Notes: a model not told the origin generated them from the letters alone. DNA of 64,000 nucleotides from Hyalangium gracile (GCF_020103725.1 NZ_JAHXBG010000002.1:700896-764895); one strand, 5' to 3'. Shown: positions 1-9,137, numbered from the stretch's first letter. Program-made: numbers and translations.

Positions 1-137
1 CCCAACAGCGGGCAGCCAGGGCAGGTTCGCCCCAAGCCCCTGCCGCGGAGCCCTCACAAGCGCGTGTTACCGCCCACCCGGGAGCCGGGACTCTGGGCCG
101 GAGACGCTCCTCGGGCCTCACAGGAACCGGAGGTGTT

Positions 138-431
138 CCGCCCCGGGGGCTCCCAGCGCTCAACCTTCCCAAGCACCTCCGCTCGCCTGAGATCCCCCAC
201 TATCTCGGGTGGCTGAACTACTGGTCGGCAGCCACCGCGCAGACCCTCGGGTTCCCGGACCCTGCCCGCGACGAGGAGCTCCTCTCGCGGGCGTGGCGCA
301 CTGCGACGGGCGGGTGGGTCGTTCGGCTCACGGAGACGCCGCTCGATCTCGACGACCCCTCGCACCTGGAAGCGCTCCTGCGCGCCTACGAGCGCTTCCC
401 GGAGATTGGCGGGCGCGCGCCCCCTCGATGA
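138..431 (+). pseudogene. C-terminal fragment of a DUF5953-like protein
   Basis: This frame reads as about 97 coherent residues ending in a TGA stop. It includes the stretches RGLPALNLPKHL, GWLNYWSAATAQ and a closing AYERFPEIGGR. From memory these match the C-terminal half of DUF5953, a family of unknown function known mainly from Cystobacterineae. Upstream of about base 138 the same frame stays open but reads as low-complexity Arg/Gly/Ser sequence, and neither other forward frame gives a convincing N-terminal half. The gene is therefore either frameshifted or truncated at this point, or it enters the window in another frame. Third-position GC in the readable part is normal for the neighbourhood. 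Family assignment is moderate; the pseudogene status is inference. Confidence 0.45.
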
Positions 432-467
432 ATCACCGGGCCCGAGGCAGAGGGGGGCCGACCCGGG

Positions 468-2681
468 CTACTTCGCCGCCGCCCGGGACACGGGGAAGCC
501 GCGCTTGCGCATCAGCGCGTCGATGCCGGCGTCCTTGCCGCGGAAGGAGCGGTAGGCCTCGGCGGGATCGACCGTGTTGCCCAGGGAGAAGACGTTCTTG
601 CGCAGCCTGTCGGCCACGGCCCGATCGTAGAGCCCGCCGCCCTCGGTGAAGGCCTCGTAGGCGTCCGCCGTGAGGGTGTCGGCCCAGAGGTAGCTGTAGT
701 AGCCCGCCGAGTACCCGTCGCCCGCGAAGACGTGGGTGAACTGCGGCGTGCGGTGCCGCATGACGATCTCCTCCGGCATCCCGAGCGCCTTCAGCGTGTC
801 GCGCTCGAACGCATCCGGGTTGATCTCCTTGGCACCGGCCAGGTGCAGCTTCATGTCCACCAGGGCGCTGGCCAGGAACTCCACCGTGGCGAAGCCCTGG
901 TTGAAGGTGGAGGCCTTCTTGATGCGGTCCACCAGCGCCTGGGGAATGGGCTTGCCCGTCTGGTAGTGAACCGCGAAGCGGTTGAGCACCTCGGGAGTGG
1001 AGAGCCAGTGCTCCAGCAGCTGCGAGGGGAACTCCACGTAGTCACGCGGCACGGCGGTGCCGGAGAGCGACGGGTAGCTCACCTGGGAGTTCAGCCCGTG
1101 CAGCGCGTGGCCGAACTCGTGGAACAGCGTCTCCGCGTCCTCCCAGCTGATGAGGACGGGCTCGCCGGGCTTGCCCTTCACGAAGTTGGAGTTGTTGGAG
1201 ACGATGGTGGTGACTTCGCCCTTGAACCGTTCCTGGCTGCGGTAGGCGTTCATCCACGCGCCCGAGCGCTTCCCGGGCCGCGCGTACGGATCGAAGTACC
1301 ACAGGCCGATGTGCCGGCCGCTGGTCTTGTCCTTCACCTCCCAGACGCGGACGTCGGGGTGGTAGACGGGCACGTTGTCCACCGGCACGAACACGAAGCT
1401 GAACAGCTCGCCGGCGACCCAGAACATGCCCTCGCGCAGCTTCTCGAGCTGCATGTACGGCTTCACCTCGTTCTGATCGAGGTCGTACTTCGCCTTGCGC
1501 ACCTTCTCGGCGTAGTAGCGGTAGTCCCAGGGGGCGATCTTCAGCTTCGCGCCCTCCTTGTTGGCCACCGCCTGCATGTCGGCGACCTCCTCGCGGACGC
1601 GAGCGACCGCGGGAGTCCACACCGCCTCCATCAGCGCCATGGCGCGCTCGGGCGTCTTGGCCATGGCGTTCTCCAGCCGCCAGTGCGCATGCGTCGAGTA
1701 GCCCAGCAGCTTGGAGCGCTCGGCGCGCAGCTTGAGGATCTCGGAGATGATGGCGTTGTTGTCGCGCGCATCCCCGTTGTCACCGCGGTTGACGTAGTTG
1801 CGCCAGACCTTCTCGCGCAGATCCCTGCGGGACGAGTAGGTCAGGAACGGCTCCATGGCGGAGCGCGTGTTGGAGATGGCCCACTTGCCCTTCTGTCCCC
1901 GAGCCTCGGCCGCGGCCGCCGCGCCAGCCCGGACGGAGTCGGGAAGGCCGGCGAGGTCCGCCTCGGACTCGAGGATGACGGCGTAGCTCTCCTCGTCCTT
2001 GAGGACGTTCTGGCTGAAGGTGGTGAAGAGTGAGGCGAGGCGCTGGTTGATCTCGACCAGGCGCTTCTTCGCGGCCGCGTCGAGCTTGGCGCCGGCGCGG
2101 ACCATGTCCGTATAGCGGAGCCAGCTCAGGCGCTGCTGCTCGGGGGTGAGCTTCGCCTTCTCGGGCGAGGTGTAGACGGCCTCGATGCGCTGGAAGAGCT
2201 TCTCGTTCTGGTTGATCTCGTCATGGAAGGCGGCGAGCTTGGGAGCCATCTCGCGCTCGATGGCCTGGAACTCCGGCCCGTTCATGGTCGAGGACCAGAC
2301 GCTGTAGATCGTCCGCACGTCATCCAGGGTGCGCCCCAGGTCCTCCAGGGCGGCCAGGGTGTTCTCGAAGTTCGGCGCGGCGGGGTTGTTGGCGATGGCG
2401 GCCACCTCCGCGCGGGCCTTGTCCATGGCCGCCTCGAGGGCGGGCTTGAAGAGCTCGACCTTGACCTGATCGAACGCGGGGACGCCGCCGTACGGGCCAG
2501 CCCACGGGGCGAGCAGCGGGTTCTGGACCTGCGGACTGGGAGCCTGCTGGCTGGGGGCCTGGGCGGCCGGGGGCTGGGTGTCGTGCATGGAGCTTGGGCC
2601 CTCCTGGGCGGGGGTGGTGGCACACGCGGCGGACACGAGGACGGCGGCGCCGGCGCTGGCGAAGAGATGCTTTCGCTTCAA
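468..2681 (-). CDS. M3-family metallopeptidase (Dcp/oligopeptidase A type), lipoprotein
   Basis: This is a 737-residue protein with a lipoprotein signal: basic MKRKH, a hydrophobic run, then a lipobox ending VSAAC at about residue 20. A Pro/Gln-rich spacer follows. The catalytic zinc motif HEFGH lies at residues 521-525, inside the extended TLFHEFGHALH signature of peptidase family M3 (oligopeptidase A, peptidyl-dipeptidase Dcp). Family members cleave short peptides. Length agrees with the family (about 680-720 residues) plus leader. The lipobox suggests the enzyme is anchored in the envelope, where it could degrade peptides from predation or from the periplasm; that role is inference. The ATG is followed immediately by the signal sequence. 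It stands alone, downstream of the PAP2/thiolase pair on the same strand. Confidence 0.93.
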   Translation of the reverse strand: MKRKHLFASAGAAVLVSAACATTPAQEGPSSMHDTQPPAAQAPSQQAPSPQVQNPLLAPWAGPYGGVPAFDQVKVELFKPALEAAMDKARAEVAAIANNPAAPNFENTLAALEDLGRTLDDVRTIYSVWSSTMNGPEFQAIEREMAPKLAAFHDEINQNEKLFQRIEAVYTSPEKAKLTPEQQRLSWLRYTDMVRAGAKLDAAAKKRLVEINQRLASLFTTFSQNVLKDEESYAVILESEADLAGLPDSVRAGAAAAAEARGQKGKWAISNTRSAMEPFLTYSSRRDLREKVWRNYVNRGDNGDARDNNAIISEILKLRAERSKLLGYSTHAHWRLENAMAKTPERAMALMEAVWTPAVARVREEVADMQAVANKEGAKLKIAPWDYRYYAEKVRKAKYDLDQNEVKPYMQLEKLREGMFWVAGELFSFVFVPVDNVPVYHPDVRVWEVKDKTSGRHIGLWYFDPYARPGKRSGAWMNAYRSQERFKGEVTTIVSNNSNFVKGKPGEPVLISWEDAETLFHEFGHALHGLNSQVSYPSLSGTAVPRDYVEFPSQLLEHWLSTPEVLNRFAVHYQTGKPIPQALVDRIKKASTFNQGFATVEFLASALVDMKLHLAGAKEINPDAFERDTLKALGMPEEIVMRHRTPQFTHVFAGDGYSAGYYSYLWADTLTADAYEAFTEGGGLYDRAVADRLRKNVFSLGNTVDPAEAYRSFRGKDAGIDALMRKRGFPVSRAAAK

Positions 2682-2739
2682 GTGAAACCTCCAGAGGGGA
2701 CTGGCATGAATTCGCGCAGCAACCCTATAGCCTGCCCGC

Positions 2740-3372
2740 TCATTCCCCGACCTGGAAGGTTTTCACCTGCGCTCGGGCGGACGAGCGCAGGGGCGCGGTG
2801 ACCAGGATGCCGACCACCGCGGTGGCCAGGCCACCCAGCAGGTCCAGGAAGTAGTGCTGGCGGGTGGTGATGATGGTGAAGGACGTCAGCGCGAAGGCGA
2901 TCCACAGCGGCACGGCGACGCGGGGGCGATCCCTCACCAGCCCCCAGCAGGCCACGGCGGGGATGGTGATGTGCCCCGAGGGGAAGCTGCTGTGGGGCGT
3001 GTCCACCACGACCAGCAGGTTGTAGGCCGCCATCGAGATGGCATCTCCCTCCACGGAGGACGGGCGGGGATAGGTGGTAGGGAACAGCAGCCAGATCGTG
3101 AAGTTCAGCCCGATGGCCACGTAATAGGCCCGCACCGTGTCGCGGAAGATCGTCTCGTCGCGGATGAAGGCCGGCACGCCGACGTCCGCCAGCAGCAGGA
3201 TGGCGTAGGGCCACACCGTCCAGGCCATGAAGGGCAGCAGCGCGTCCACCCACGTGAGAGGCAGGTACGCGGGCGTCCCCGTGGGGTGGTGGTTGAACCA
3301 GAGGTAGGCCGTCGTGTTCACCAGCACCAGCGGGATCATCCGCCGCACGTTGCGCCAGATGTAGCTGGCCAT
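2740..3372 (-). CDS. PAP2-superfamily membrane phosphatase
   Basis: The protein has 210 residues and about six hydrophobic segments. Motifs of the type 2 phosphatidic acid phosphatase superfamily are visible: SSFPSGH (motif C2, with the catalytic His) and a later HYFLDLLGG (C3-like His/Asp). A clear KxxxxxxRP motif C1 is not obvious, so the activity is less certain than the fold. Such proteins dephosphorylate lipid phosphates or transfer phospho-head-groups at the membrane. The ATG at 3372 follows the thiolase stop codon after one base, so the two genes are co-transcribed. The open frame runs further upstream, but that part is antisense-like sequence inside the thiolase gene. The link to the beta-keto acid pathway next door is by position only. 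Confidence 0.8.
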   Translation of the reverse strand: MASYIWRNVRRMIPLVLVNTTAYLWFNHHPTGTPAYLPLTWVDALLPFMAWTVWPYAILLLADVGVPAFIRDETIFRDTVRAYYVAIGLNFTIWLLFPTTYPRPSSVEGDAISMAAYNLLVVVDTPHSSFPSGHITIPAVACWGLVRDRPRVAVPLWIAFALTSFTIITTRQHYFLDLLGGLATAVVGILVTAPLRSSARAQVKTFQVGE

Positions 3373-3373
3373 G

Positions 3374-4372
3374 TCAGTACACCATCGCCAGCGCGCCGAT
3401 GGACACGCCCGCCGCCGTGCCGGCCAGCAGGATGCGATCGCCCCGGCGGATGCGCCCCGCCTCCACCGCGTCATGGAGCGCCATGGGCAGGGAGGCGGAG
3501 ATGCAGTTGCCGTGCGTCTGGATGTTCTCCACCAGCCGCTCCTGCTCGAAGCCGCACGCCCGCGCCGCCATGCGCACGGCGAAGAGGCTGGCCTGGTGCG
3601 GCACCAGCACGCGGATCTCCTCGGCGGGGAACGGCAGCGACGCCAGGTACTTCGCGATGAAGGGGACGCTGGCCTGCTGCGTGAAGCGGAAGATGGCCGG
3701 CCCATCCATGTGGAAGAGGTTCATCTCCGGCGTGGTGGTCGGCGCGTTGGGATGGTTGAGGGTGCCTCCTCCCGTGAGGCAGGCCAGGTCCGCGCCGGCG
3801 CTATGGGTGGTGAAGGACGAGGGGTACAGGTGGCTGGGCTCCGTCTCCTCCGCGCGCGTCACCACGGCGGCGGCCGCCCCGTCGCCCATCAGCACGCAGC
3901 TCTCCTTCTCATTCCAGTTCAGCCCGACGCTGGCGAGGTCCGCGGACACCACGAGCACGGCGCGGTGCTGCCCCAGCGCCACGGCGTTCGCCGCCACGTC
4001 CAGCCCGGTGAGGAAGGACAGGCAGGTGCTGTTCACGTCGAAGCAGGGAATGCCGTGCGCCTCCGGGCCCAGCTCACGCTGGAAGAACACCGCCGTGCAG
4101 GGAATGGTCTGCTGCGGCGTCCCCGAGGCGCAGAGGATCAGCCCCACGTCCCCCAGCGTCAGGCCGGCCCGCTGGAGCGCCACCCTCGCCGCCTCGGCGC
4201 CCAGGGAGGCAGCCGTCTCGTCGGTGGCGTGCCGGCGCTCGGCGACGCCCGTCTTGCGCTCGATCCACCCGGGCTCCAGACCCAGCCGTGTCTCCAGCTC
4301 CGCGCTCGTCACCACCCGCCGGGGCAGGCTCTTGCCCAGCCCCGCGATCTTCACTCGTCGTATCGTGTTCAC
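3374..4372 (-). CDS. FabH/OleA-like thiolase (3-oxoacyl-ACP synthase III family)
   Basis: A 332-residue condensing enzyme of the FabH/OleA family. The catalytic triad is recognisable: Cys in NSTCLSF (about residue 117), His in VPHQASLF (about 260) and Asn in THGNCISASLP (about 290), plus the GDGAAA glycine-rich loop. OleA joins two fatty acyl-CoAs head to head to give a 2-alkyl-3-ketoacid, and the divergent neighbours resemble OleC and OleD, which favours OleA over FabH. I chose the GTG at 4372 because GGAGG sits five bases upstream and homologous sequence begins there. An upstream in-frame start at 4495 would leave only 29 bases to the divergent gene. The 152-base gap 4373-4524 presumably carries divergent promoters. 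Confidence 0.82.
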   Translation of the reverse strand: MNTIRRVKIAGLGKSLPRRVVTSAELETRLGLEPGWIERKTGVAERRHATDETAASLGAEAARVALQRAGLTLGDVGLILCASGTPQQTIPCTAVFFQRELGPEAHGIPCFDVNSTCLSFLTGLDVAANAVALGQHRAVLVVSADLASVGLNWNEKESCVLMGDGAAAAVVTRAEETEPSHLYPSSFTTHSAGADLACLTGGGTLNHPNAPTTTPEMNLFHMDGPAIFRFTQQASVPFIAKYLASLPFPAEEIRVLVPHQASLFAVRMAARACGFEQERLVENIQTHGNCISASLPMALHDAVEAGRIRRGDRILLAGTAAGVSIGALAMVY

Positions 4373-4524
4373 CCGGTCCTCCGCGGACGAGCGGATGGCC
4401 CCAGGCCACTGCTCAATCCGGACCGCTTCCGAGGTGTGCTCGGCCCCTCGATGCGGCCGCGAGTATAGTGCAGCCCTTCGTGCATCGACACGCACATGAC
4501 TCCCCTCCTCCCCGTGAACCCGCC

Positions 4525-6171
4525 ATGAGCGGCCAGGCTCGAACTCTCCCGCAAGCGCCCCCGATCAATGTGGCGCGCTACCTGGAGCGGCTCGCGACGC
4601 ACGCACCGACCGCACCGGCCCTGCACCTGGCTCGCACCGGCGAGACGGTGAGCGCGGGAGTGCTCGCCGAGCGTGCGGCCAGACTCTCCCGAGGGCTGGC
4701 GGCGAGGGGCGTGGCCCCCGGGGATCGCATCCTCCTCATGGTCCGGCCCGGGCTGGACTTCGTCGCGCTGGCGTTTGGCCTCCTGTCGCTGGGGGCGGTG
4801 CCGGTGCTCATCGATCCAGGGATGGGGCGCAAGCGCCTGCTCGATTGCGTGGAGGCGGTGGCGCCGGTGGGCATGGTGGCGGTGCGCCTGCTGCATGCGC
4901 TGCGCTGGACCCGGCCGAGCGCCTTCCGGAGCGTGCGCCTGTCCGTATCGCTCGGAGCCTTCCCCGGCACGGTGCGCTACGCCTCGCTGCTGGAAGGCGA
5001 GCCGGTCCCCTTCACCGCCGTTGCCCGCCGGGCGGAGGATCCCGCCCTCATCGCCTTCACCACGGGCGCGACGGGCGTGCCCAAGGGCGTCGTCTTTCCC
5101 CACCGCGTCCTCGAGGCGCAGGTGGACACGCTGCGAGAGCTGGCCTCGCTTCGGGAGGGTGACTGCTTCCTCGCGCTGCTGCCGCCGCTGGCGCTGCTGG
5201 GCCCGGGGCTGGGCTGCTCCGTGGTGCTACCGGACATGGATGTGGCGCGTCCGGCCGCGGTGGATGCGGCCCGGCTGGTGGAGGCCATCCGCCGCTGGCG
5301 AGTCACTCTCGGCTTCGGCTCGCCCACGGTGTGGGGCCGCATCATGCGGCACCTGGAGGCCACGGGCGGCACCCTGCCCTCCCTGCGGTTCCTGATGCTC
5401 GGCGGCGCGCCCGTGCCCCCGGAGCTGCTCCGGGCCTGCTCGGGGAAGCTGGCGCTCGGACGGGAGGCGCTGACGGCCTACGGCGCCACCGAGGCCCTGC
5501 CGCTGACCGGCGTGAGCACCCGCGAGAGCCTGCTCGAGGCGGAGCGGGAGCGCACGGAGCGAGGCTCCCTGGTGGGCCCGCCCGTGCCGGGGGTTTCGGT
5601 GCGCATCGTGCCCGTGACGGATGCGCCCCTGGAGCGACTGCCCGCGGCACTGCCTGCCGGCGAGGTGGGCGAGGTGTGTGTCCGAGGTGGCGTGGTGGCC
5701 TCCGGCTACTTCGGTCGCCCGGAGGCGGATGCGCTCGCGCAGGTTCCGGATCCCGGGGGCGCCTGGCACCGCATGGGAGACCTGGGCTACCTGGATGAGC
5801 AGGGCCGCCTGTGGTTCTGCGGGCGGAAGACCGAGCGGGTGGAGACGCCCGAGGGACGGCTGCTCACCGCGTGCGTGGAGCCGGTGTTCGCCGCGCATCC
5901 CCGCGTGGAGCGGGTGGCGCTGGTGGGCGTGGGCGAGCGTCCCCACCAGCGCGCGGTGCTGGTGGTGCAGCCCCGGGCCGGGCAGTGGCCCTGGACGAAG
6001 GCGGCCCGAAACACCTTCACCCAGGAGCTGCTCGCGCTCGGAGCCAGATACGCCCAGGCGAGCGGAGTGCGCGACGTGCTGTTCCACCGCGAGCTCCCAC
6101 TGGACGTGCGCCACCAGGCGAAGATCCTCCGACACGAGCTGTCGCGCTGGGCCGCGGAGAAGCTGAAGTGA
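4525..6171 (+). CDS. oleC: OleC-like AMP-dependent synthetase (beta-lactone synthetase family)
   Basis: A 548-residue ANL-superfamily adenylating enzyme. The P-loop FTTGATGVPKGVVF (about residues 175-190), the YGATE motif and the MGDLGYLDEQGRLWFCGRK hinge region are intact. In OleC the YGATEALP context is characteristic. OleC adenylates a 2-alkyl-3-hydroxy acid and closes a beta-lactone; related enzymes act in lipstatin and nocardiolactone synthesis. The ATG at 4525 is the first plausible start; the frame is open further upstream into the divergent promoter region. Its stop codon overlaps the GTG of the OleD-like gene (GTGA), showing translational coupling. The alternative is a fatty-acid-CoA ligase, but the gene set argues for OleC. 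Confidence 0.85.
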   Translation: MSGQARTLPQAPPINVARYLERLATHAPTAPALHLARTGETVSAGVLAERAARLSRGLAARGVAPGDRILLMVRPGLDFVALAFGLLSLGAVPVLIDPGMGRKRLLDCVEAVAPVGMVAVRLLHALRWTRPSAFRSVRLSVSLGAFPGTVRYASLLEGEPVPFTAVARRAEDPALIAFTTGATGVPKGVVFPHRVLEAQVDTLRELASLREGDCFLALLPPLALLGPGLGCSVVLPDMDVARPAAVDAARLVEAIRRWRVTLGFGSPTVWGRIMRHLEATGGTLPSLRFLMLGGAPVPPELLRACSGKLALGREALTAYGATEALPLTGVSTRESLLEAERERTERGSLVGPPVPGVSVRIVPVTDAPLERLPAALPAGEVGEVCVRGGVVASGYFGRPEADALAQVPDPGGAWHRMGDLGYLDEQGRLWFCGRKTERVETPEGRLLTACVEPVFAAHPRVERVALVGVGERPHQRAVLVVQPRAGQWPWTKAARNTFTQELLALGARYAQASGVRDVLFHRELPLDVRHQAKILRHELSRWAAEKLK

Positions 6172-7196
6172 CGGAGCCACGGGAGGGCACGGGCGAGCAG
6201 GAGCGCGGGAGCGAGCCCACGGTGGTGACGGGGGCCACGGGCTTTCTCGGGCGCCACCTGTGCGCCGCGTTGGTCGCCCGGGGAGAGTCCGTGGTGGCCG
6301 TGGGCCGGGACTTCTCGCGCTTCCCGCCGCTGGTGGAGCCCCTGTGCCGCAAGGCCGTCACGGACCTGGGAGATGCACGGGCGCTCGAGGCCGCATGCCG
6401 GGGAGCGCGAGCCGTCATTCACGGCGCGGCCCTCTCCAAGGCCTGGGGCCGGCGCGAGGACTTCGTGCGAGTCAACGTCGAGGGCACCCGGAACGTGCTG
6501 GAGGCCGCGCGCGCGGCGGGCGTCCGGCGCTTCGTGCACATCTCCTCCTCGAGCGTCGTCTTCGAGGGACGGGACGGCTGGAACCTCACCGAGGACGCGC
6601 CCCTCCCCTCGCGCTTCCTCGGCGACTACTCAGAGACCAAGGCCCGTGCCGAGGAGCTGGTCCGCGCCGCGCGAGGCATCGAGACGATCATCCTCCGACC
6701 GCGAGGGATCTTCGGGCCGGGAGATCCAGGCATCCTCCCCCTGCTGGTGGCGAGGGCCCGAGCGAAGCGGCTATCCATCATCGGCTCGGGAGACAACGTG
6801 CAGGACTTCACCTACGTGGAGAACGTGGTCCACGCGGCGCTGCTGGCGAGAGATGCGGCTGGCGTCTCGGGGCGCACGTACTTCATCACCAACGGAGAGC
6901 CCATCCGGGTCTGGGACTTCATCCGTCGGGCACTGGAGGGGCTCGGGATCGCGCCTCCCACGCGACGCGTTCCCCTGGCGGTGGCGCGCACCGTGGCGGC
7001 CGGACTGGAGGCGCTGTACCGCCTGGTGCCGGCCCTGGGAGAGCCGCCGCTCACGCGCTACACGGTGTCCCTGGTGGGAGTGAACCAGACGCTGGACATC
7101 ACGGCCGCGCGGCGGGAGCTGGGCTACGCGCCCCGAGTGAGCCTGGACGAGGGCCTGGCGCGCACGCTGGCCGCCTTCCGCGAGGAGCACGCATGA
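6168..7196 (+). CDS. oleD: OleD-like NAD(P)-dependent 2-alkyl-3-oxoacid reductase
   Basis: A 342-residue extended short-chain dehydrogenase/epimerase. It has the nucleotide-binding motif GATGFLGRH near residue 20 and the YxxxK active site as YSETK at about residue 155, preceded by the Ser-rich ISSSSVVF strand. OleD reduces the OleA product to the 2-alkyl-3-hydroxy acid that OleC cyclises. The start is a GTG at 6168, sharing bases with the oleC stop; the longer open frame upstream lies inside oleC. The stop overlaps the next ATG (ATGA). The tight OleC-OleD coupling and the divergent OleA give a consistent three-enzyme route. NADPH preference is not readable with certainty. Confidence 0.85.
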   Translation: MTEPREGTGEQERGSEPTVVTGATGFLGRHLCAALVARGESVVAVGRDFSRFPPLVEPLCRKAVTDLGDARALEAACRGARAVIHGAALSKAWGRREDFVRVNVEGTRNVLEAARAAGVRRFVHISSSSVVFEGRDGWNLTEDAPLPSRFLGDYSETKARAEELVRAARGIETIILRPRGIFGPGDPGILPLLVARARAKRLSIIGSGDNVQDFTYVENVVHAALLARDAAGVSGRTYFITNGEPIRVWDFIRRALEGLGIAPPTRRVPLAVARTVAAGLEALYRLVPALGEPPLTRYTVSLVGVNQTLDITAARRELGYAPRVSLDEGLARTLAAFREEHA

Positions 7197-8083
7197 GCCG
7201 GGTCCGCATGGAGGTGAGATACGCGGGGCGCTGCTTCCACCCCGAGGCCATGGTGGTGCGCGGAGCGCCGCTCCGGCCCGCGGCGTTCCCGGCCCTCTTC
7301 GCGATCCTCCGCCACCCGGAGGGCGGCGTGGCGCTCTTCGACACGGGGTATACGCCGCGCTTCCTCGCGGCCACCGCCACCTTCCCCGCGAGCCTCTACC
7401 GTCGCCTGACTCCCATGCGGCTGGAGACGGGCGAGACGGCCGTGGCCCAGCTCGCGGCCCTCGGCATCCCACCCCACGAGGTGCGGACCGTCATCCTCAG
7501 CCACTTCCACGCGGACCACATCGCGGGGGCGCGTGACTTCCCGCGGGCTCGCTACCTGGCCACGCGTGAGGCCTACGCGGCCGTGAGCGAGCGAGGTGCC
7601 CTCGGACGTCTGCTGCGCGGCTTCCTCCCGGATCTGCTCCCCGAGGACTTCGAGCAGCGCGCCATGCTGCTGGAGCCGGAAGACTTCACCGGAGCTCCTG
7701 TCGCCGACTTCGGCGCCACGTACGATCTCTTCGGCGATGGCAGCGCGCGATTGGTCCGCCTGCCGGGACATGCCGCCGGGCAGCTCGGGCTGTGGGTGCA
7801 CACCGAGGAGGGCCGCCGTGCCTTCCTGGTCGCGGACGCGGCGTGGACCTCGCGCTCGTTCCGGGAGCTGCGCCCACCGAATCCCGCCGCGAACCTCATC
7901 GTCGACAGCGCCCGGGAGACCCGACGCACGCTGGAGGCCCTCCACGCGCTGTCCCTGAGGGAGCCCGGACTGGAGATCATCCCCTCGCACTGCTCCGAGT
8001 GGCACCAGGCCCACGCGGCAACCCCTGAGCCAACACGGCTCAGCCCGCTGGAGCGTGCTGGCGGCGGTACTCGCCGGGAGTAG
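7193..8083 (+). CDS. MBL-fold metallohydrolase (lactonase-like)
   Basis: A 296-residue metallo-beta-lactamase-fold protein. The zinc motif HFHADH (HxHxDH) lies at about residue 104, with later ligands in the LPGHAAGQLG and VADAAW segments and a C-terminal SHCSEWH. The layout (DTGY near residue 45, then HxHxDH) resembles N-acyl-homoserine-lactone lactonases. Its ATG overlaps the OleD stop, so it is the third gene of the ole-like operon. In ordinary ole operons this role is filled by OleB, a haloalkane-dehalogenase-fold enzyme that decarboxylates the beta-lactone; no such gene is seen here. Hydrolysis of a lactone product is therefore an attractive but untested role. The last 44 bases overlap the convergent AraC gene. 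Confidence 0.8.
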   Translation: MSRVRMEVRYAGRCFHPEAMVVRGAPLRPAAFPALFAILRHPEGGVALFDTGYTPRFLAATATFPASLYRRLTPMRLETGETAVAQLAALGIPPHEVRTVILSHFHADHIAGARDFPRARYLATREAYAAVSERGALGRLLRGFLPDLLPEDFEQRAMLLEPEDFTGAPVADFGATYDLFGDGSARLVRLPGHAAGQLGLWVHTEEGRRAFLVADAAWTSRSFRELRPPNPAANLIVDSARETRRTLEALHALSLREPGLEIIPSHCSEWHQAHAATPEPTRLSPLERAGGGTRRE

Positions 8084-9095
8084 TCCCCGTCCAGCGACGG
8101 AAGGCCCGGTAGAACGCGCTCAGCTCCGTGAAGCCGGCGATGAAGGCCACCTCGATGATCTCCATGCTGCTGGCGGTGATGTAGTGCTCCGCCACCTCGC
8201 GCTTGACGGCATCGAGCTCCGCGGTGAACGACGTGCCCTCCTGCTGAAGATCCCGCTGGAGGGTGCGCGGGCTGGCGCTGATCGCCGCCGCCACCTCCTC
8301 CAGTGACGAGCGCCCTTCCGGGAGCAGATCGACCAGCACGGCTCGAACCCGCTCGCGGAGCGTCCGGGGCTTCACCTTCCGCAGCAGCGCATCGGCGTGG
8401 CGCTGCATCACCGAGAGGAGCACCTGATCCCGCTCGCGGAGCGGCAGGTCCAGCAACGAGCTCGGAAGGACGATCTCGTCGAGAGAGCAGCCGAAGCGCA
8501 CCGGACCGCCCAGGATGCGCTCGCGCTCGGCATGCGGCTCGATGGGGGGATGCCGGAAGCGGACCTCCTGAGGGCTCCAGGGCGTCAGCGTGGACTCCCG
8601 CCCGGCCCTGAGCACCATGCCCGCGTAGAACTCGGACAGCTGAGGCAGGCGCGGAGCTGCGCGTCCCTTGATACCCCAGCGGACGAACGCCTGGGGGCCG
8701 CGCACCTCCAGCTCCATCTCCAGGCAATCGTTGATCAGCGGGATGTAGCGCACGAGGCGCTCGAAGGCGGAGCGCAGGGTCGGGCTGGCGCGGAACAGAT
8801 AGAGGTTGATGCCAGCGGCCGTGAGCCGCATGCGCTCGACCATGTGCAGGGCGATCGTGGAGTCACCCGAGTGCCGCTCCAGCTCGCGAAAGATCCCCAG
8901 CGCGGGGGCCAGCGGAAGACGGCCGTCATGAGCCTGGAGCGACGCGGGATCGATCCCCACCGTGCGCAGGAGCGCCTCGTGCGAAATGCCCATTGTTTCA
9001 ATGGCTTCGACCAGGGTGGCCACGGCCTGTATGGAGACGGTGCCCTCTCGCATGGTGGGCATCATACCCCTTCGTTCCGGTGGCTCCCGCGGCAC
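8040..9095 (-). CDS. AraC-family regulator with arabinose-binding-like N domain
   Basis: A 351-residue transcription factor. Residues about 30-210 look like the PF12625 arabinose-binding-like sensor domain found in OruR/ArgR-type regulators, and the last 85 or so form the AraC helix-turn-helix: SLEEVAAAISASPRTLQR and a second helix pair ending YRAFRRWTGTTPGEYRR. The true start may be a downstream Met (MMPTMREG, about residue 11); I kept the longest frame. It converges on, and overlaps by 44 bases, the MBL-fold gene, so expression of one may interfere with the other. By position it is a candidate regulator of the ole-like locus or of the export locus beginning at 9331; no operator is identified. 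Confidence 0.88.
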   Translation of the reverse strand: MPREPPERRGMMPTMREGTVSIQAVATLVEAIETMGISHEALLRTVGIDPASLQAHDGRLPLAPALGIFRELERHSGDSTIALHMVERMRLTAAGINLYLFRASPTLRSAFERLVRYIPLINDCLEMELEVRGPQAFVRWGIKGRAAPRLPQLSEFYAGMVLRAGRESTLTPWSPQEVRFRHPPIEPHAERERILGGPVRFGCSLDEIVLPSSLLDLPLRERDQVLLSVMQRHADALLRKVKPRTLRERVRAVLVDLLPEGRSSLEEVAAAISASPRTLQRDLQQEGTSFTAELDAVKREVAEHYITASSMEIIEVAFIAGFTELSAFYRAFRRWTGTTPGEYRRQHAPAG

Positions 9096-9137
9096 GGAAC
9101 CACCTCACGGACCTCACATGTCACCCTCTGTCCCCCC

